Shown: positions 29,421-39,729, counted from the first letter of the stretch. The stretch: DNA of 64,000 nt from Mycolicibacterium frederiksbergense (GCF_029893345.1 NZ_JARXVE010000001.1:682001-746000), one strand, 5' to 3'. Program-made: numbers and translations. The notes: generated by a model not told the origin, from the sequence alone.

Positions 29421-30563
29421 TCATTTCTCCAGACGTTCGGGGAGCTGCAACAGTTCGTTGATCGCGTCCAGGAACAGCGCTCCGCGGTGGCCGTCGCTGG
29501 CGCGGTGATCCGCAGACAACGTGGCCTGCACTGTCGGCATGACCCGAATTCCTCCGTCCACGACGCGAACTCGTTGTGCTTGTCTACCGAAACCGATCAA
29601 TGCGACTTGAGGTGGGTAGATCACCCCTAGTACCGAGTCGACACCCTGGTCACCAAGATTGGTCACCGTGATCGTTGGATCAGACATCTCCGAACTGCGA
29701 AGGGAACCGGCACGGGCGCGTGCCACCAGGTCGGTCAGGTTGCGCATCAGTTCGTTGATCTCCTTATCCGCGACATCGTGGATTGCCGGTGCGACCAATC
29801 CGCCGCCTCGCAGTGAGATGGCGATTCCGATGTGAATACCGGTGCCTGGCTGGAACCCGCCGTCACGCCAAAATCCGTTGAATTCGGTGAAGCGCTGGGC
29901 CGCTATGCCAACAGCTTTCAGTTGCAGTACCGCCGGCAGGACGCGCTCGGTGATCGATCGCTGACCGTTGTAATCAGTCAGCCAGCCGATGGTCTTCTCC
30001 ATCGGAATCTCTTCAGCGAGGTAATAGTGCGGGATCTCATGTTTCGACCGGGTCATTGCGGCTGCGATCGACTTGCGCATCTGTGTGGCACGGTCGGTTG
30101 CGGCGGCAGCGGCGGGCGGCTTCGTCACCGCTGCGGCAAAATGTTCCACGTCTCTGATGGTGACTGCCCCTTGCGGGCCGGTACCGGTGACGGCCTCAAC
30201 ATCGACCCCCAGCGATGCAGCGAGGCGGCGGGCGGCCGGGGATATCCACAGACGTCGTGGCGCCACCTGCTTAGCCGGAGCTTTGGGACGTCGGACGGGG
30301 CGTTTCGGTTCGGTGGGCGCGCTCTCGCCGTCAGCCAGGAGATTCGCCAATGGCGTACCGGTCTCGACGGTTTCACCCACTGGGACCAGAAGCTCGTGCA
30401 CAATGCCGTCCTGCCAGCACTCTACTTCCACCGCGGCTTTGGTGGTCTCCACAACGGCCACGGCTTGCCCCCGTGTGACAGTGTCCCCAGGCTTCACCAG
30501 CCACTCGTTCAGCGTTCCGGCATCCATGTCGGATCCAAGGGCCGGCATTTTGAACTCGATCAT
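29421..30563 (-). CDS. 2-oxoacid dehydrogenase E2, dihydrolipoamide acyltransferase
   Basis: A 380-residue E2. There is a single lipoyl domain with the lipoylated Lys42 in [10 protein letters not shown], then a proline/alanine linker and the peripheral subunit-binding domain ([35 protein letters not shown] region). The catalytic domain ends with the active-site DHRASDG. It transfers the acyl group made by E1 to CoA. The ATG overlaps the E1beta stop (ATGA). No E3 gene is seen, so lipoamide dehydrogenase must come from elsewhere. Confidence 0.92.
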   Translation of the reverse strand: MIEFKMPALGSDMDAGTLNEWLVKPGDTVTRGQAVAVVETTKAAVEVECWQDGIVHELLVPVGETVETGTPLANLLADGESAPTEPKRPVRRPKAPAKQVAPRRLWISPAARRLAASLGVDVEAVTGTGPQGAVTIRDVEHFAAAVTKPPAAAAATDRATQMRKSIAAAMTRSKHEIPHYYLAEEIPMEKTIGWLTDYNGQRSITERVLPAVLQLKAVGIAAQRFTEFNGFWRDGGFQPGTGIHIGIAISLRGGGLVAPAIHDVADKEINELMRNLTDLVARARAGSLRSSEMSDPTITVTNLGDQGVDSVLGVIYPPQVALIGFGRQAQRVRVVDGGIRVMPTVQATLSADHRASDGHRGALFLDAINELLQLPERLEK

Positions 30564-31537
30564 GAGTTCTTCCCGAGGAGGTTGATCACCGCATCGACAA
30601 TCGTGTTCACCTGGGGCAGCGCTGCCTGTTCGAGGTGCTTGGCGTAGGGGATCGGGACTTCGGCGCTGCACACCCTCGAAACAGGAGCATCGAGCTCGTA
30701 GAATGCGTTCTCGACAAGTTGAGCACTGATTTCCGCCACCAAACTTCCTGTGCGCCAAGCCTCGTCGACAAGAACGGCACGGTGCGTCTTTCTCACCGAC
30801 TCCGTGATCGTCTCGGTGTCCAGCGGACGCAACGCGCGAATATCCACCACTTCGCAATCGATTCCGTCGACTGCGAGTCTGTCTGCCGCGTCCATCGCCT
30901 TGGGGACGCAGCCGCCGTACGCGACGACCGTGACATCCCTTCCCGTCCGCCGGACGCTGGCACGGGAGATGTTCGTCGGTTTGAGTGCGTCGACGTCGGA
31001 TGAGATGCCGTAGAGCTGCACATGTTCGAAAATCACGACGGGATCTGGATCGGCAAGGGCAGTGGGGAGCATTCCGTAAGCGTCTTCGACCGTGGCCGGG
31101 GCGAGCACCTTGATGCCGGGTATATGGGCATACCAGCACTCCAAACTGTGAGAATGCTGCGCCGCGAGCTGCCGGCCCGCACCGGTCGCCATCCTCACGA
31201 CAAGGGGCACGGAGAACTGCCCACCCGACATATGCCTCAGTGCAGCAGCAGTATTGACGATCTGATCGAGCGCGAGCAGGCTGAAGTTGACTGTCATGAC
31301 TTCGACGATCGGGCGCATACCTCCCAGGGCGGCGCCGATCCCGACACCGACGAAGCCCAGCTCTGACAGCGGGGTATCGCGTACCCGTTCTGGGCCGAAT
31401 TCATCGAGTAGACCTTTTGACGCCGCATAGGTACCGCCGTATCGGCCAACGTCTTCGCCCATCAATACGACTCGATCGTCGGCCCTGAGCGCATCGCGGA
31501 TGCCGTCGTGCACGGCAGTTCTATAGCTGATCTTCAT
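30560..31537 (-). CDS. 2-oxoacid dehydrogenase E1 beta subunit
   Basis: A 325-residue transketolase-type beta subunit. [41 protein letters not shown] and the C-terminal [14 protein letters not shown] are typical. With E1alpha it forms the ThDP-dependent decarboxylase that acylates the lipoyl arm of E2. Subunit sizes (323 and 325) resemble pyruvate/acetoin dehydrogenase E1 subunits; substrate choice among pyruvate, acetoin and branched-chain oxoacids cannot be read from motifs alone. It overlaps its neighbours by 4 bases at each end. Confidence 0.92.
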   Translation of the reverse strand: MKISYRTAVHDGIRDALRADDRVVLMGEDVGRYGGTYAASKGLLDEFGPERVRDTPLSELGFVGVGIGAALGGMRPIVEVMTVNFSLLALDQIVNTAAALRHMSGGQFSVPLVVRMATGAGRQLAAQHSHSLECWYAHIPGIKVLAPATVEDAYGMLPTALADPDPVVIFEHVQLYGISSDVDALKPTNISRASVRRTGRDVTVVAYGGCVPKAMDAADRLAVDGIDCEVVDIRALRPLDTETITESVRKTHRAVLVDEAWRTGSLVAEISAQLVENAFYELDAPVSRVCSAEVPIPYAKHLEQAALPQVNTIVDAVINLLGKNS

Positions 31538-32505
31538 GCGACTGTCCTTGGCGTGTAGACGTCACGTTCCAGGTCCTCGACACGTTCCCATGTCCCGGAC
31601 TCGGCGTAGGCCACAGCTGCGTCCACCTCGCTGCTGGTAGCGGTCTCGATGGCGGTCACATCTTCGGCGGTGAGGAGGCCATCGTGCATACATTGCGCGC
31701 GAAACAGCTCAATCGGATCGCGTTGGCGCCACTGCTCGACCTCGGCCTTATCGCGATAGAGCTCGGGATCGAACATCGAATGCGCGCGGAAACGATAGGT
31801 ACGAAATTCGATGAAGAACGGCCCGCGATCAGCGTGAATATGCTTGGCGCCTTGTTGCGTTGCATCCAGGCACGCCAGCACGTCCATCCCGTCGACCGAA
31901 AGCGTGGGCAGGTTGTATGCAGATGCCTTGGCCGCGAGATCCGTTTGGGACTGTGCACGCTCCAATCGGGTACCCATGGCGTAGAGATTGTTCTCGCAAC
32001 AGAACAGCACCGGCAGCTGCCATAGTGCAGCCATGTTCACCGATTCGTGAAAGGCGCCCTCGGCAACAGCGCCATCACCGAAATAGCAAGCGGTTAGGCG
32101 GTTTTTGCCTAGAGTCTTGTCGGCGAGGGCTAAGCCGACAGCGAGTGGCAACCCACCGGCAACGATGGCATTGCCGCCATAGAACCGCCTGGAAGCGTCG
32201 AACAGATGCATAGATCCGCCTCTGCCGTGTGAACAGCCTTCCTGCTTGCCGAACATTTCGGCCATGATCGACTTCATCGTGACGCCCCACAGCAACGCGT
32301 GAGCGTGCTCACGGTAGGTCGCGACCACCGCGTCGCCGGCGGTCAGTGCTCGTAGTGAACCTGCGGCGACTGCCTCCTCACCGACGTAGAGGTGGAGGAA
32401 TCCGCGAATCTTGGCCTCGCCGTACAGTTCCGCGCACTTCTCCTCCATGCGCCGTACCCGCACCATATCCGAGAACAGCGCCCGGGCCAGTTCAATGTCG
32501 GTCAT
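31534..32505 (-). CDS. 2-oxoacid dehydrogenase E1 alpha subunit (ThDP-binding)
   Basis: A 323-residue alpha subunit with the ThDP-binding run [20 protein letters not shown] (GDG...N), the substrate-side [12 protein letters not shown] and the loop [26 protein letters not shown] is typical of PdhA/AcoA proteins. It forms the E1 heterotetramer with the next gene. The ATG overlaps the upstream acyl-CoA synthetase stop by 4 bases, so the whole set is co-translated. Confidence 0.92.
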   Translation of the reverse strand: MTDIELARALFSDMVRVRRMEEKCAELYGEAKIRGFLHLYVGEEAVAAGSLRALTAGDAVVATYREHAHALLWGVTMKSIMAEMFGKQEGCSHGRGGSMHLFDASRRFYGGNAIVAGGLPLAVGLALADKTLGKNRLTACYFGDGAVAEGAFHESVNMAALWQLPVLFCCENNLYAMGTRLERAQSQTDLAAKASAYNLPTLSVDGMDVLACLDATQQGAKHIHADRGPFFIEFRTYRFRAHSMFDPELYRDKAEVEQWRQRDPIELFRAQCMHDGLLTAEDVTAIETATSSEVDAAVAYAESGTWERVEDLERDVYTPRTVA

Positions 32506-34295
32506 GAAGAAGCCCCCTCGGAATGGTCACCGTCTTCGATAGTTGAAATGTCACCTTCGGGCAGGCCCAGTTCACGAGCCTTGAGCAGCCGACGCATGAT
32601 CTTGCCGCTGCGGGTGTGGGGGAGACTTTGCACGAACTCGATCTCCTTCGGTGCCACCGCGGCACCCAGCAGCTTGCGGGCGTGGCCGAGTATGTCGAGT
32701 CGGAGATCGTCACCGGCTGTGAAGCCGTCTTTGAGAGTGACAAATGCCTTGACCACTTCACCGACGGTGGGATCGGGTTTGCCGATCACGCCAGCCTCGG
32801 CCACCGCCGGATGGTCGGTGAGTGCATTCTCAACCTCGAATGGACCGATCAGATGCCCAGCGGATTTGATCACGTCGTCAACTCGTGCGACGAACCAGAA
32901 ATACCCATCGGAATCACGCTTGACGAGATCGCCTGTCAAATACAGATTGTCGCAGAAGCACTTCTGATAGCGCTCGTTCTCATGCAAGTAGCCGCGAAAC
33001 ATAGATGGCCACCCTGGTTTGAGCGCAAGTTCGCCTTCGACGCCGGGCTCGTCGATGACCGTAAGGTGGCCATGGGGATTTCGATGGACAACGTATGCAT
33101 CTACGCCGGGCAGCGGTCGGCCCATCGAGCCAGGTTTGATGTCGAACGCCGGCGTATTGGCGATCATGATGCCGCCGGTTTCGGTTTGCCACCAGTTGTC
33201 GTGGATGGGAAGACCGAGGACCCGCTTGCCCCACCACACCGCTTCCGCATTGAGGGGTTCCCCGACGCTTGCGACGAATCGCAGTTGTGGGAGTTGATAG
33301 CGATGCGCGAGCTCGGGGCCGGCCTTGATCAGCATCCGAACCGCAGTCGGCGCGGTGTACCAGACACTGACATTCAGCGACTGCAGCATTCGGTACCACC
33401 GATCGGCGTCGAAATCCCCTTCGTCCACGATCGACGTGACGCCGTGCAGAAGTGGCGCGATGACCCCGTAGGAGGTACCTGTGACCCAGCCGGGATCGGC
33501 GGTGCACCAGAAGGTGTCATCGGGGTGCAGATCGAGCGCGTACAAGCCGGTCACGTAGTGCATCGCAACGGCGCCGTGGACGTGGATCGCCCCCTTCGGA
33601 GTGCCTGTCGTGCCGCTGGTGAAATGCAGCAAGGCCTCGTCCTCAGCGGTCGTGAAGCAGATCGGCGCATCCTCATCGGCGGCAGCCATCCGGTCCCAGA
33701 AATTCAGTGTTCCTTGCGGCTCGCCGTAGTCCCCATCGTCGTCGACCACGAGCACGTGCCGAACGGAGGAGAGGCGGTCGCGGATCGGAGCAATCTTGCG
33801 CTCATAGATTTCCCTCGTGGTGACCAGCACAGCGGGCTTGCCGATGCTGATCCGAGTCGCGATGGGCTCCGGCCCGAACGCGGCGAAGAGTGGAGACACG
33901 ACATTCCCGTTACGAAGGGCGCCCAGAATGCTGATGTAGAGCTCGGGACTGCGGCCCATCAGCGTGAAGACCCGGTCACCTTTGCCGAGATCCAACGATC
34001 TGAGGACATTGGTGAAACGCCGGGTGAGCCGGCCCAGCTCGGCATAGGTCAGATCCCGAGTAGCGACTGCGCCGTCCGAGGGGGTCTTCGGGACAAAGCG
34101 CAGAGCGGTCCTGTGTGATCGCGAACCTTCCGCGTGTCGGTCGACCGCGGCGTATCCGATGTTGCAAAGTCCAGGCCCCATGGTGTCGCACAGGTTCGGT
34201 ACATCGGACCAATCAAATCGCGCTCGGACGCTGTCATAGTCGGTGAGATTCGGGCTGACCGCCAAGTCAGTCGGCCTCTGGTGGATAACGGTCAC
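32502..34295 (-). CDS. Acetyl-CoA synthetase-like acyl-CoA ligase
   Basis: A 597-residue AMP-forming ligase. It holds the P-loop [19 protein letters not shown], the acetyl-CoA synthetase-type WWQTETGG, the hinge [20 protein letters not shown] and the C-terminal catalytic lysine in [12 protein letters not shown]. The sequence is nearer to acetyl/propionyl-CoA synthetases than to long-chain ligases. The GTG at 34295 is preceded by AAGGACG and overlaps the stop of a small upstream ORF as GTGA. It heads the operon that includes E1, E2 and ACP; a DosR box lies 132 bases further upstream. Confidence 0.87.
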   Translation of the reverse strand: MTVIHQRPTDLAVSPNLTDYDSVRARFDWSDVPNLCDTMGPGLCNIGYAAVDRHAEGSRSHRTALRFVPKTPSDGAVATRDLTYAELGRLTRRFTNVLRSLDLGKGDRVFTLMGRSPELYISILGALRNGNVVSPLFAAFGPEPIATRISIGKPAVLVTTREIYERKIAPIRDRLSSVRHVLVVDDDGDYGEPQGTLNFWDRMAAADEDAPICFTTAEDEALLHFTSGTTGTPKGAIHVHGAVAMHYVTGLYALDLHPDDTFWCTADPGWVTGTSYGVIAPLLHGVTSIVDEGDFDADRWYRMLQSLNVSVWYTAPTAVRMLIKAGPELAHRYQLPQLRFVASVGEPLNAEAVWWGKRVLGLPIHDNWWQTETGGIMIANTPAFDIKPGSMGRPLPGVDAYVVHRNPHGHLTVIDEPGVEGELALKPGWPSMFRGYLHENERYQKCFCDNLYLTGDLVKRDSDGYFWFVARVDDVIKSAGHLIGPFEVENALTDHPAVAEAGVIGKPDPTVGEVVKAFVTLKDGFTAGDDLRLDILGHARKLLGAAVAPKEIEFVQSLPHTRSGKIMRRLLKARELGLPEGDISTIEDGDHSEGASS

Positions 34296-34366
34296 GATGC
34301 GTCCTTGCGCAAGAGATCCCCGGCTATGGCCTTGATCCGCTGTCCAGTCATCCTGTGGTCGGTCAT
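34292..34366 (-). CDS. 24-residue leader ORF coupled to the acyl-CoA synthetase gene
   Basis: A short frame beginning MTDHRMTGQRIKAIAGDL. The ATG at 34366 has AAGGGGACGGTG directly before it, and the TGA overlaps the GTG of the ligase gene by 4 bases, the same coupling used in the rest of this operon. It matches no protein I know. It may serve translation coupling, as a leader peptide, or be a genuine micro-protein. An in-frame longer version to 34474 would begin upstream of the DosR box and is unlikely. Confidence 0.45.
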   Translation of the reverse strand: MTDHRMTGQRIKAIAGDLLRKDAS

Positions 34367-34426
34367 CACCGTCCCCTTCCCAGGTGCCCATGCCTTTCCC
34401 ATCGTTTCCACCGCGAGGCCCCACCC

Positions 34427-34446
34427 AATAGGGACGAAAGTCCCGT
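34427..34446. promoter_or_regulatory. DosR box between the acyl-CoA synthetase operon and the F420-type gene
   Basis: AATAGGGACGAAAGTCCCGT is a near-perfect DosR palindrome. It lies 61 bases upstream of the leader ORF on the minus strand and 144 bases upstream of the preferred plus-strand start at 34590. Confidence 0.85.
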
Positions 34447-34589
34447 CGAGCGCGGTCTGTTGTACTGAACACATGGCTACGTCGTTGCGTCGGCTGGACC
34501 TCGCGCGGCCTGAACCTGTGTCCTAAGTCCTCTGGTGCGGGACCGGTCGGCCCTGTCGACACATGAGTCCGCACGTCAACCATCGAGGC

Positions 34590-34994
34590 ATGTCCGAAGA
34601 CACGATGACGCCGCTTCGCGATGCAGTACGCAGCTTCAATAGGTACGCGCTGAATCCGGTGATGATGTGTCTGGCCGGCCGCAAACACTGGTATGCATCG
34701 GTGATCCGGCATACCGGCAGAACCTCGGGAAAGCACTACGCCAAACCAGTCGTAGCCGAACAAGTCAGCGGAGGAATTCTCATTCCGCTTCCGTACGGTA
34801 CGCATGTCGACTGGCTTCGCAACGTGCGCGCGGCGGGGCACGCGACGGTGACCACCGCGGGTGAAACGCTTGAGGTCACCAAGCCAGAGGTCATCGATTT
34901 GTCACAGGCGCGGTCGGAGCTGCCGCCAGGTCGACACTGGGCGCTCCAGCGAATTGGTGTTAGAAAAGCCGTCAAACTGACTCTGGTGCAATAG
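34590..34994 (+). CDS. Deazaflavin (F420)-dependent nitroreductase-family protein
   Basis: About 134 residues of the Ddn-type split-barrel family. The landmarks are RFNRYALNP-like NRYALNPVMMCLAGRKHWYASVI (here read in parts), RHTGRTSGKHYAKPVVAE, the PLPYGTHVDWLRNVRAAGHATVT region and a C-terminal LTLVQ. Such proteins use F420H2 to reduce quinones or nitro compounds and may protect against redox stress. Starts at 34563, 34590 and 34605 are possible; 34590 has GAGG just before it. Near a DosR box on the divergent side. Confidence 0.82.
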   Translation: MSEDTMTPLRDAVRSFNRYALNPVMMCLAGRKHWYASVIRHTGRTSGKHYAKPVVAEQVSGGILIPLPYGTHVDWLRNVRAAGHATVTTAGETLEVTKPEVIDLSQARSELPPGRHWALQRIGVRKAVKLTLVQ

Positions 34995-35056
34995 TTTCCG
35001 GGATTCCATGATGATCAGTCAGAGTTGTCAAAGATGGTTGAAGGTGGGTGAACGAC

Positions 35057-35710
35057 ATGTCGGCTTGCCCGAACGGTCACCGAAATCCCGCGCATTGGGA
35101 GTTCTGCAATGAGTGTGGGGAACCAATCGACGATTCGGAACAGTCCCGGCCGGCTACTGCACGGCAACGCATCAGGCGAAAGGGCTTGCTGGTGGGCGGG
35201 GGCGTCGTCCTGGCAGTAGTTGGTGCCGCCGCTGTTGTCCTCATCGCTCAGAACAGCGACCGAGCGTCGTCGCAGCCGCACTCGGTCACAGCGATGGCCG
35301 ATTGGTGGGCAGACAGTCACCAGGACGTTGCCGAATTCCGTGCTGCGTTGCTCGATACAGAACAGGCGATCCAGACACAGGATACCGGCGTACTGCACCA
35401 AGTATGCCAACAGCTACACGACACCGCGGGTGTGCACATTCCGGCACGCTTGCCTACGCCCGACGCGCAACTGACCAGCGAACTTCAAGCGGCAGCACGG
35501 GATGCCCATGACGCCTCCCACATGTGCCTGGCGGCGGTCGCAGGTTCGATGAACAGCTACCGCGGGGAGTTTGCTGCGGACATCGATCAGGCGGACAAGC
35601 ACTTGGCTGCCGCACAGAAGATCATCGATCACGCCGTCCCCGAAGACAGGTATGCAGTCAAGCGAGGGTTTATGACCGCACAACCAACACCGAGGTTGCT
35701 GCAGGGTTGA
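35057..35710 (+). CDS. Zinc-ribbon membrane protein
   Basis: A 217-residue protein: N-terminal zinc ribbon (CPNGH...WEFCNECGEPI, four cysteines), one transmembrane helix (LLVGGGVVLAVVGAAAVVLI, about residues 44-63), and an extracytoplasmic helical domain rich in Ala, Asp and Gln with two cysteines (VCQQLHD, HMCLAAV) that might form a disulphide. Function unknown. AAGGTGG at 35041-35047 suits the ATG at 35057 better than the GTG at 35048. Its 3' end overlaps the universal stress protein gene by 41 bases on the other strand. Confidence 0.7.
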   Translation: MSACPNGHRNPAHWEFCNECGEPIDDSEQSRPATARQRIRRKGLLVGGGVVLAVVGAAAVVLIAQNSDRASSQPHSVTAMADWWADSHQDVAEFRAALLDTEQAIQTQDTGVLHQVCQQLHDTAGVHIPARLPTPDAQLTSELQAAARDAHDASHMCLAAVAGSMNSYRGEFAADIDQADKHLAAAQKIIDHAVPEDRYAVKRGFMTAQPTPRLLQG

Positions 35711-36467
35711 AGAGGTGAAACTTGTGTTGGCCGTAGGGACCCAGAATCTGCGGTAGCTGGTCGGTATCGGAGGAGCCGATCACGGCGAGCTGAACCGGTT
35801 CGTCATGCCTCTTCAAAAAGTTCGCGATGTCGTCCCCGTTGATCACCGGATAGAGGTGCACGTCGGGATGCCGCCGTTTCAGCTCAGCGATCTGGATATC
35901 GAATGTGTCGCCAGATCGCTGTTCGCCGAGGACGAGGACAGGTGCATGGCGCAATGCCGCCTCCGCCATCGCGTTGTCGATGACCGCTTCGTCACACGGA
36001 TCCTTCATCGCGAAGATGATCCAGTGAATGTCGCCAGGTGCGACGTCGTCATGCATGCGGATGATCGCGGTCGGACACTCGGCCTTCTGGGCCAGTTCGG
36101 TTGCTGTTGAACCCAATATCGACTGCGCATAACGTCCGATTCCGACCGAACCCACACAGATCATGGTGGCGTGGCCGGACTCATCGATGAGCGCTTGGCC
36201 GACGGGACCATCCACCATCGCGGTTTCCACCGTGACTCGGGTGTGTGCAGATCCGACCGCGGTTTTCGCCGTGGCCAGCGCCTTTTTTCCACGATGTACA
36301 TCGGCATAGTAGTCGTCGGTTGACGGGTGAGTGGCTTTAGTTGCATACACCAAACGCAGTGGGACACTTCGTCGGACAGCTTCATCGGCGGCCCATTGTG
36401 CGGCGTTGAGTGCCGCTTGCGAGCCGTCGACACAGGCGACTATGGGTGGAACATGCTTTTCACTCAT
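35670..36467 (-). CDS. Universal stress protein (Rv2028c-like)
   Basis: A 265-residue Usp protein. The N-terminal domain opens [25 protein letters not shown] and holds the ATP-binding pattern G-x2-G-x9-GS in [22 protein letters not shown] (read in parts), followed by CPTAIIR. The C-terminal ~110 residues form a degenerate second Usp-like half without that motif. DosR-controlled Usp proteins of M. tuberculosis include Rv2028c of similar size. The ATG at 36467 overlaps the stop of the membrane protease gene, so the pair is co-translated. Confidence 0.83.
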   Translation of the reverse strand: MSEKHVPPIVACVDGSQAALNAAQWAADEAVRRSVPLRLVYATKATHPSTDDYYADVHRGKKALATAKTAVGSAHTRVTVETAMVDGPVGQALIDESGHATMICVGSVGIGRYAQSILGSTATELAQKAECPTAIIRMHDDVAPGDIHWIIFAMKDPCDEAVIDNAMAEAALRHAPVLVLGEQRSGDTFDIQIAELKRRHPDVHLYPVINGDDIANFLKRHDEPVQLAVIGSSDTDQLPQILGPYGQHKFHLFNPAATSVLVVRS

Positions 36468-37632
36468 TGGCCGCTCCGGATCCAGGTGTTGGGGCAGTGG
36501 TGCGTGTGGAATGCTGTGGCGCCAGTTGGTAAACATCGATCAATCGATTGAGATCGCTCGCGGTCACGATTCCTATGAGTTGGCCGGCGTCGAAGATCAG
36601 TGCGCGATTACTGCCACTGGATCTCAATCGCTCCAACAAGGTAGTGAGACGCTCATCTGGTGCTGCTGTGACCACTTGCGCCAGTGGTATTGCGGCGTCG
36701 CGAACGAGGGTCACCGCGCGGCGGTTGGGAGCGATACGCCGCAGCTGAGCCAGCGTGATCAACCCGGTGACTGCTCCATGACGTTCGGTTACCGGGTAGG
36801 CAGAGTGTCGGTCGCCCAGCAGGTATCTCTGGACGAACTCGTCGATGGTGATATCCGGGGGAGCGGTGTTGGGATGCGCCGTCATCACGTCGGATACCCG
36901 GACATCGGCGATGGCCTGCTGGGTGACCAACTGCGCCTCTTCGTCGCGCGACGCGGCGAAAATGAACCATCCGATGAATGCCATCCAGACGCCACCGATG
37001 AGTGCGCCGGCCAGGAATCCCATGAGGCCGAGCACGATCAGGATGAGCGCGAGTACGCGTCCAGCACGCGCCGCGCCGACGCCGGCGCGAACGGGATCTC
37101 CGTAGCGCTGCCAGAGAATGGCCCTGAGCACCCGTCCGCCGTCCAACGGTGCGCCGGGCAGCAGATTGAATACGCTCAGCAGCACATTGATTCCGGCGAG
37201 CCACCAACCGACACCAACGACGATGCGCGGACCATCGGCGAGACGAAGTCCGTATGCTGCCGCCGCGAAGATCACACCCAGGATCATGCTGGTGAGCGGA
37301 CCGGACGCTGCGATCCGGAAGGCAGCTTTGGGAGTTTTGGCTTCGCCAGCGAGACGAGTGACGCCACCAAACAACCAGAGCGTCACATCGTGGACTTCGA
37401 CGCCTGCGCTCCGTGCGAAGACCGCGTGGGTCAACTCATGGGCCAAGAGCGATCCGAGTAAGACGAGCGCACCGCATGCACCCGCCAACCAGTACGCCCA
37501 AGCGGAATAGCCGGGAGCGGCGTTTGGCAGCGTGGACGCCAGGCTCCAGGTGAACAACCACAGGATGACCAGCACGCTCCAATTCGCGGTCACCACGAAC
37601 CCTGCGATCCGCCCGAGAGGGATTCCGCCCAT
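36460..37632 (-). CDS. Site-2-protease-type (M50) membrane metalloprotease with CBS domains (Rv2625c-like)
   Basis: A 390-residue membrane protein. The zinc site HELTH (about residues 65-69) lies in a transmembrane helix, and the second part [17 protein letters not shown] (NxxPxxPLDG) supplies the third ligand. About six hydrophobic segments fill the first 230 residues, and two CBS motifs follow ([41 protein letters not shown]). Rv2625c has this design and sits beside hrp1 in the DosR regulon. GGAGGTT precedes the ATG. Confidence 0.88.
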   Translation of the reverse strand: MGGIPLGRIAGFVVTANWSVLVILWLFTWSLASTLPNAAPGYSAWAYWLAGACGALVLLGSLLAHELTHAVFARSAGVEVHDVTLWLFGGVTRLAGEAKTPKAAFRIAASGPLTSMILGVIFAAAAYGLRLADGPRIVVGVGWWLAGINVLLSVFNLLPGAPLDGGRVLRAILWQRYGDPVRAGVGAARAGRVLALILIVLGLMGFLAGALIGGVWMAFIGWFIFAASRDEEAQLVTQQAIADVRVSDVMTAHPNTAPPDITIDEFVQRYLLGDRHSAYPVTERHGAVTGLITLAQLRRIAPNRRAVTLVRDAAIPLAQVVTAAPDERLTTLLERLRSSGSNRALIFDAGQLIGIVTASDLNRLIDVYQLAPQHSTRTTAPTPGSGAANE

Positions 37633-37746
37633 ATGACAACCTCCGACGCCCTGTGGTGCACAGCGGCCTCATGTCCCACCCTTCCTGCTGGCATTCGGGT
37701 CCATATACCGCCCCAGGGCACGGATACCGCGCTGAATGTCACATGT

Positions 37747-37842
37747 ATGCAGGGCCGTAGGTCCCGGCACGCGGGCCAGGCCATGGCGATGTTCGCGGTC
37801 ACAAATATCGACGACATGGTGGTGTTGGCGGTAGCTGGGGGG
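37747..37842 (+). pseudogene. Decayed N-terminal fragment of a CadD-family transporter gene
   Basis: On the plus strand the frame reads GQAMAMFAVTNIDDMVVLAV, the N-terminal signature of CadD-like proteins (compare TSIDDIVVLAV in the intact gene next door, on the opposite strand). The frame then runs into unrelated sequence and stops at 37890. Nothing of the remaining ~170 residues is left. Confidence 0.6.
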
Positions 37843-37862
37843 TTGGTGGGAAGCGTGGCGTG

Positions 37863-38462
37863 TCAGGTGGCGAACAAGCCGGCCTTGTAGAACACGTAAA
37901 GGCCGATCAGGATGTACACCGCGGGCACGATCCAGTGTCCCCATGACCGGATGATGTGGGTGACCTTGCGGTGGGAAACCAGCCACGCTCCGGCCAGGCA
38001 CCACACGGCCACCCCGACGGTGAACACAGCGAGAGTGATGATGAATTCGCGGCCCTGGATGGTATGGAACACGGGAGTGTAGGCGGCGATGTTGTCGCCC
38101 CCGTTGGCGATGGTCAGGCCGATCACGCCGAGCAACCCGCTCGCAGCGACTGTGGACGCTTCGTCGCCGTTGCGGCGGGCCCGGAAGCCCACAGCCAGCT
38201 TGTAAAGTCCGAGTAGCAGCGGGATCAGGCCGAGCATCCAGATCCAGCGTTCGGGCACAAGGGTCAAACCGAGCGCGGCAACTAGTGAAATGATCACCAG
38301 TGCTGCGATGCCCGTGTACTGGCCGGTCCAAATCTGCCAGCGTTTGGGGCGGCCGCCGGCCCGGTTGGAGACGTTGAGCACCGCGAGCACGACAATGTCG
38401 TCGATGCTGGTGCCAACGTATAGCCCAGTCGCTGCTGCGGTGGTCGCCAGGATCGAGCTCAT
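37863..38462 (-). CDS. CadD-family (cadmium resistance-type) transporter
   Basis: About 199 residues with six hydrophobic segments. The N-terminal ATGLYVGTSIDDIVVLAVL and the central GLTIANGGDNIAAYTPVF are the family's paired motifs with conserved acidic residues in the membrane. Related proteins export cadmium or other cations; the true substrate is unknown. AGGGTGG precedes the ATG at 38462; a longer start at 38501 is possible. Confidence 0.85.
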   Translation of the reverse strand: MSSILATTAAATGLYVGTSIDDIVVLAVLNVSNRAGGRPKRWQIWTGQYTGIAALVIISLVAALGLTLVPERWIWMLGLIPLLLGLYKLAVGFRARRNGDEASTVAASGLLGVIGLTIANGGDNIAAYTPVFHTIQGREFIITLAVFTVGVAVWCLAGAWLVSHRKVTHIIRSWGHWIVPAVYILIGLYVFYKAGLFAT

Positions 38463-38514
38463 CGGCAGCCACCCTATCGGCAACCGGTGTTGACCCGGCA
38501 TGCGTTCTCTGAAA

Positions 38515-39096
38515 TCAGGGAGTGGGGCGTATCGGCAGTCCGCGCCGGTGTCGAAGGTATCGAACCCACGGCGACCAGCGTGGAAGACGTCTCATGGATC
38601 CGCCAACGAGGCGTTCGACGTTGGTCAGTAGTTCCTCGGTAACGACGTCGTGCGTGGGCTGGATGAACAGCCGGAAATTGAGCACCGCAAAGCGATTCAG
38701 TACTTCGGCATCAATGGTGTGGCGAAGCAAAGTTCCGCCGGCACGGTCGAACAGTTCAAAGGCGTGATGTCCGTCAAGATGACGACCGGCCACAGAATCG
38801 AAGGTGAACTCAATCAGTCGCCGAGGAATCAGTGCTGTGCAGTGGTAACGGACGGCTCCATGGCCTGCAGACACTCCGACCTGAAGCGGTCCATTCAGCG
38901 TTATCGGCGCCCAGTTGCGAGCCGGCCACACAACGTCATCGCCGGTGCCGAGCTGTTGCAAGAGCTCCCAGACGGTCGTCGGGTCCGCTGGCAGCCACCG
39001 TTCATGAACATTGCGAATGGAACGGCCCGGTGTGATGCAACGTCCCGTCGGGTGGGCAGGTCGGTGCGCCCGAATCACATTGCGATAGACACCCAC
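38515..39096 (-). CDS. SRPBCC-family protein
   Basis: About 193 residues of the START/polyketide-cyclase fold: HERWLPADPTTVWELLQQL, the strand run GAVRYHCTALIPRRLIEFTF, HHAFELFDRAGGTLLRHTID and a long C-terminal helix with TEELLTNVERLVGG. Such proteins bind hydrophobic ligands in a cavity. The GTG at 39096 is one of several possible starts and is not fixed by a good ribosome-binding site. Confidence 0.65.
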   Translation of the reverse strand: MGVYRNVIRAHRPAHPTGRCITPGRSIRNVHERWLPADPTTVWELLQQLGTGDDVVWPARNWAPITLNGPLQVGVSAGHGAVRYHCTALIPRRLIEFTFDSVAGRHLDGHHAFELFDRAGGTLLRHTIDAEVLNRFAVLNFRLFIQPTHDVVTEELLTNVERLVGGSMRRLPRWSPWVRYLRHRRGLPIRPTP

Positions 39097-39235
39097 GGCG
39101 CCACGATAACGGAACCGCCTTGCAAGCCCGCGGCGGGGTTTGCTGGTGAAGTCAAGAGCGGGCTGCCTTCTCGTCCAATCATTCCTGAGCGCCACTGCGG
39201 CAAAAGTGGTTGTCGGACATCCGTGGGCAGTACAA

Positions 39236-39610
39236 CTAGTTCGCCTGCCACGGCCACCATGACGGGGTGCCGGTTGGGCAGATTGAGGATGGGGCGGCAG
39301 GCTCGTATTGGGAGTTGATTGAGTACACGATCATGACCGGTGTGACCAGGACAGCAGCGGCGACAGCGACGTATATCGACCAGTCACGCTCAATGAGCAG
39401 GTGAACAACCGTGTACGTGATCGCGGTGACAGCGATGGTGAGCACGGCTGGTCCCAGCAGAGTTAGGACGATGAGGCCGTCACCGGGGGTGAGGTAAGGC
39501 TGGCAGGTGCTCATCATGTGGAGCACGATTTTTACGGAGACGCCGTAGGCGGCGAGGCCCAGGATCGGGCTAAGGACAAGTCCAACAAGGACGCTCGCCC
39601 ACCGTGGCAT
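39236..39610 (-). CDS. Small hypothetical membrane protein
   Basis: 124 residues with three predicted transmembrane helices (about residues 7-27, 45-67 and 76-97) and a C-terminal tail rich in Pro and Trp. It resembles the many short membrane proteins of mycobacteria and matches no family I can name. There is no convincing ribosome-binding site. The 119 bases beyond its start hold nothing. Confidence 0.5.
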   Translation of the reverse strand: MPRWASVLVGLVLSPILGLAAYGVSVKIVLHMMSTCQPYLTPGDGLIVLTLLGPAVLTIAVTAITYTVVHLLIERDWSIYVAVAAAVLVTPVMIVYSINSQYEPAAPSSICPTGTPSWWPWQAN

Positions 39611-39729
39611 TATTTGGGCCCGTAGCGCATCGGCACTTCTTGATGGTCCGCGAAGGCGGCTTCGCGCTTATCGATCGCGTCGGCATCCGCTGATCGGCTA
39701 GAAGAGTTCCGCGACGACGATTAGAAGCC

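Noticed and set aside
32616..34118. 500-codon plus-strand ORF
   Set aside because: Antisense to the acyl-CoA synthetase gene, whose motifs are complete; the plus-strand product has no family features and reflects high-GC codon structure.
36331..37461. 376-codon plus-strand ORF
   Set aside because: Antisense to the M50 protease and Usp genes, both of which show intact catalytic or binding motifs.
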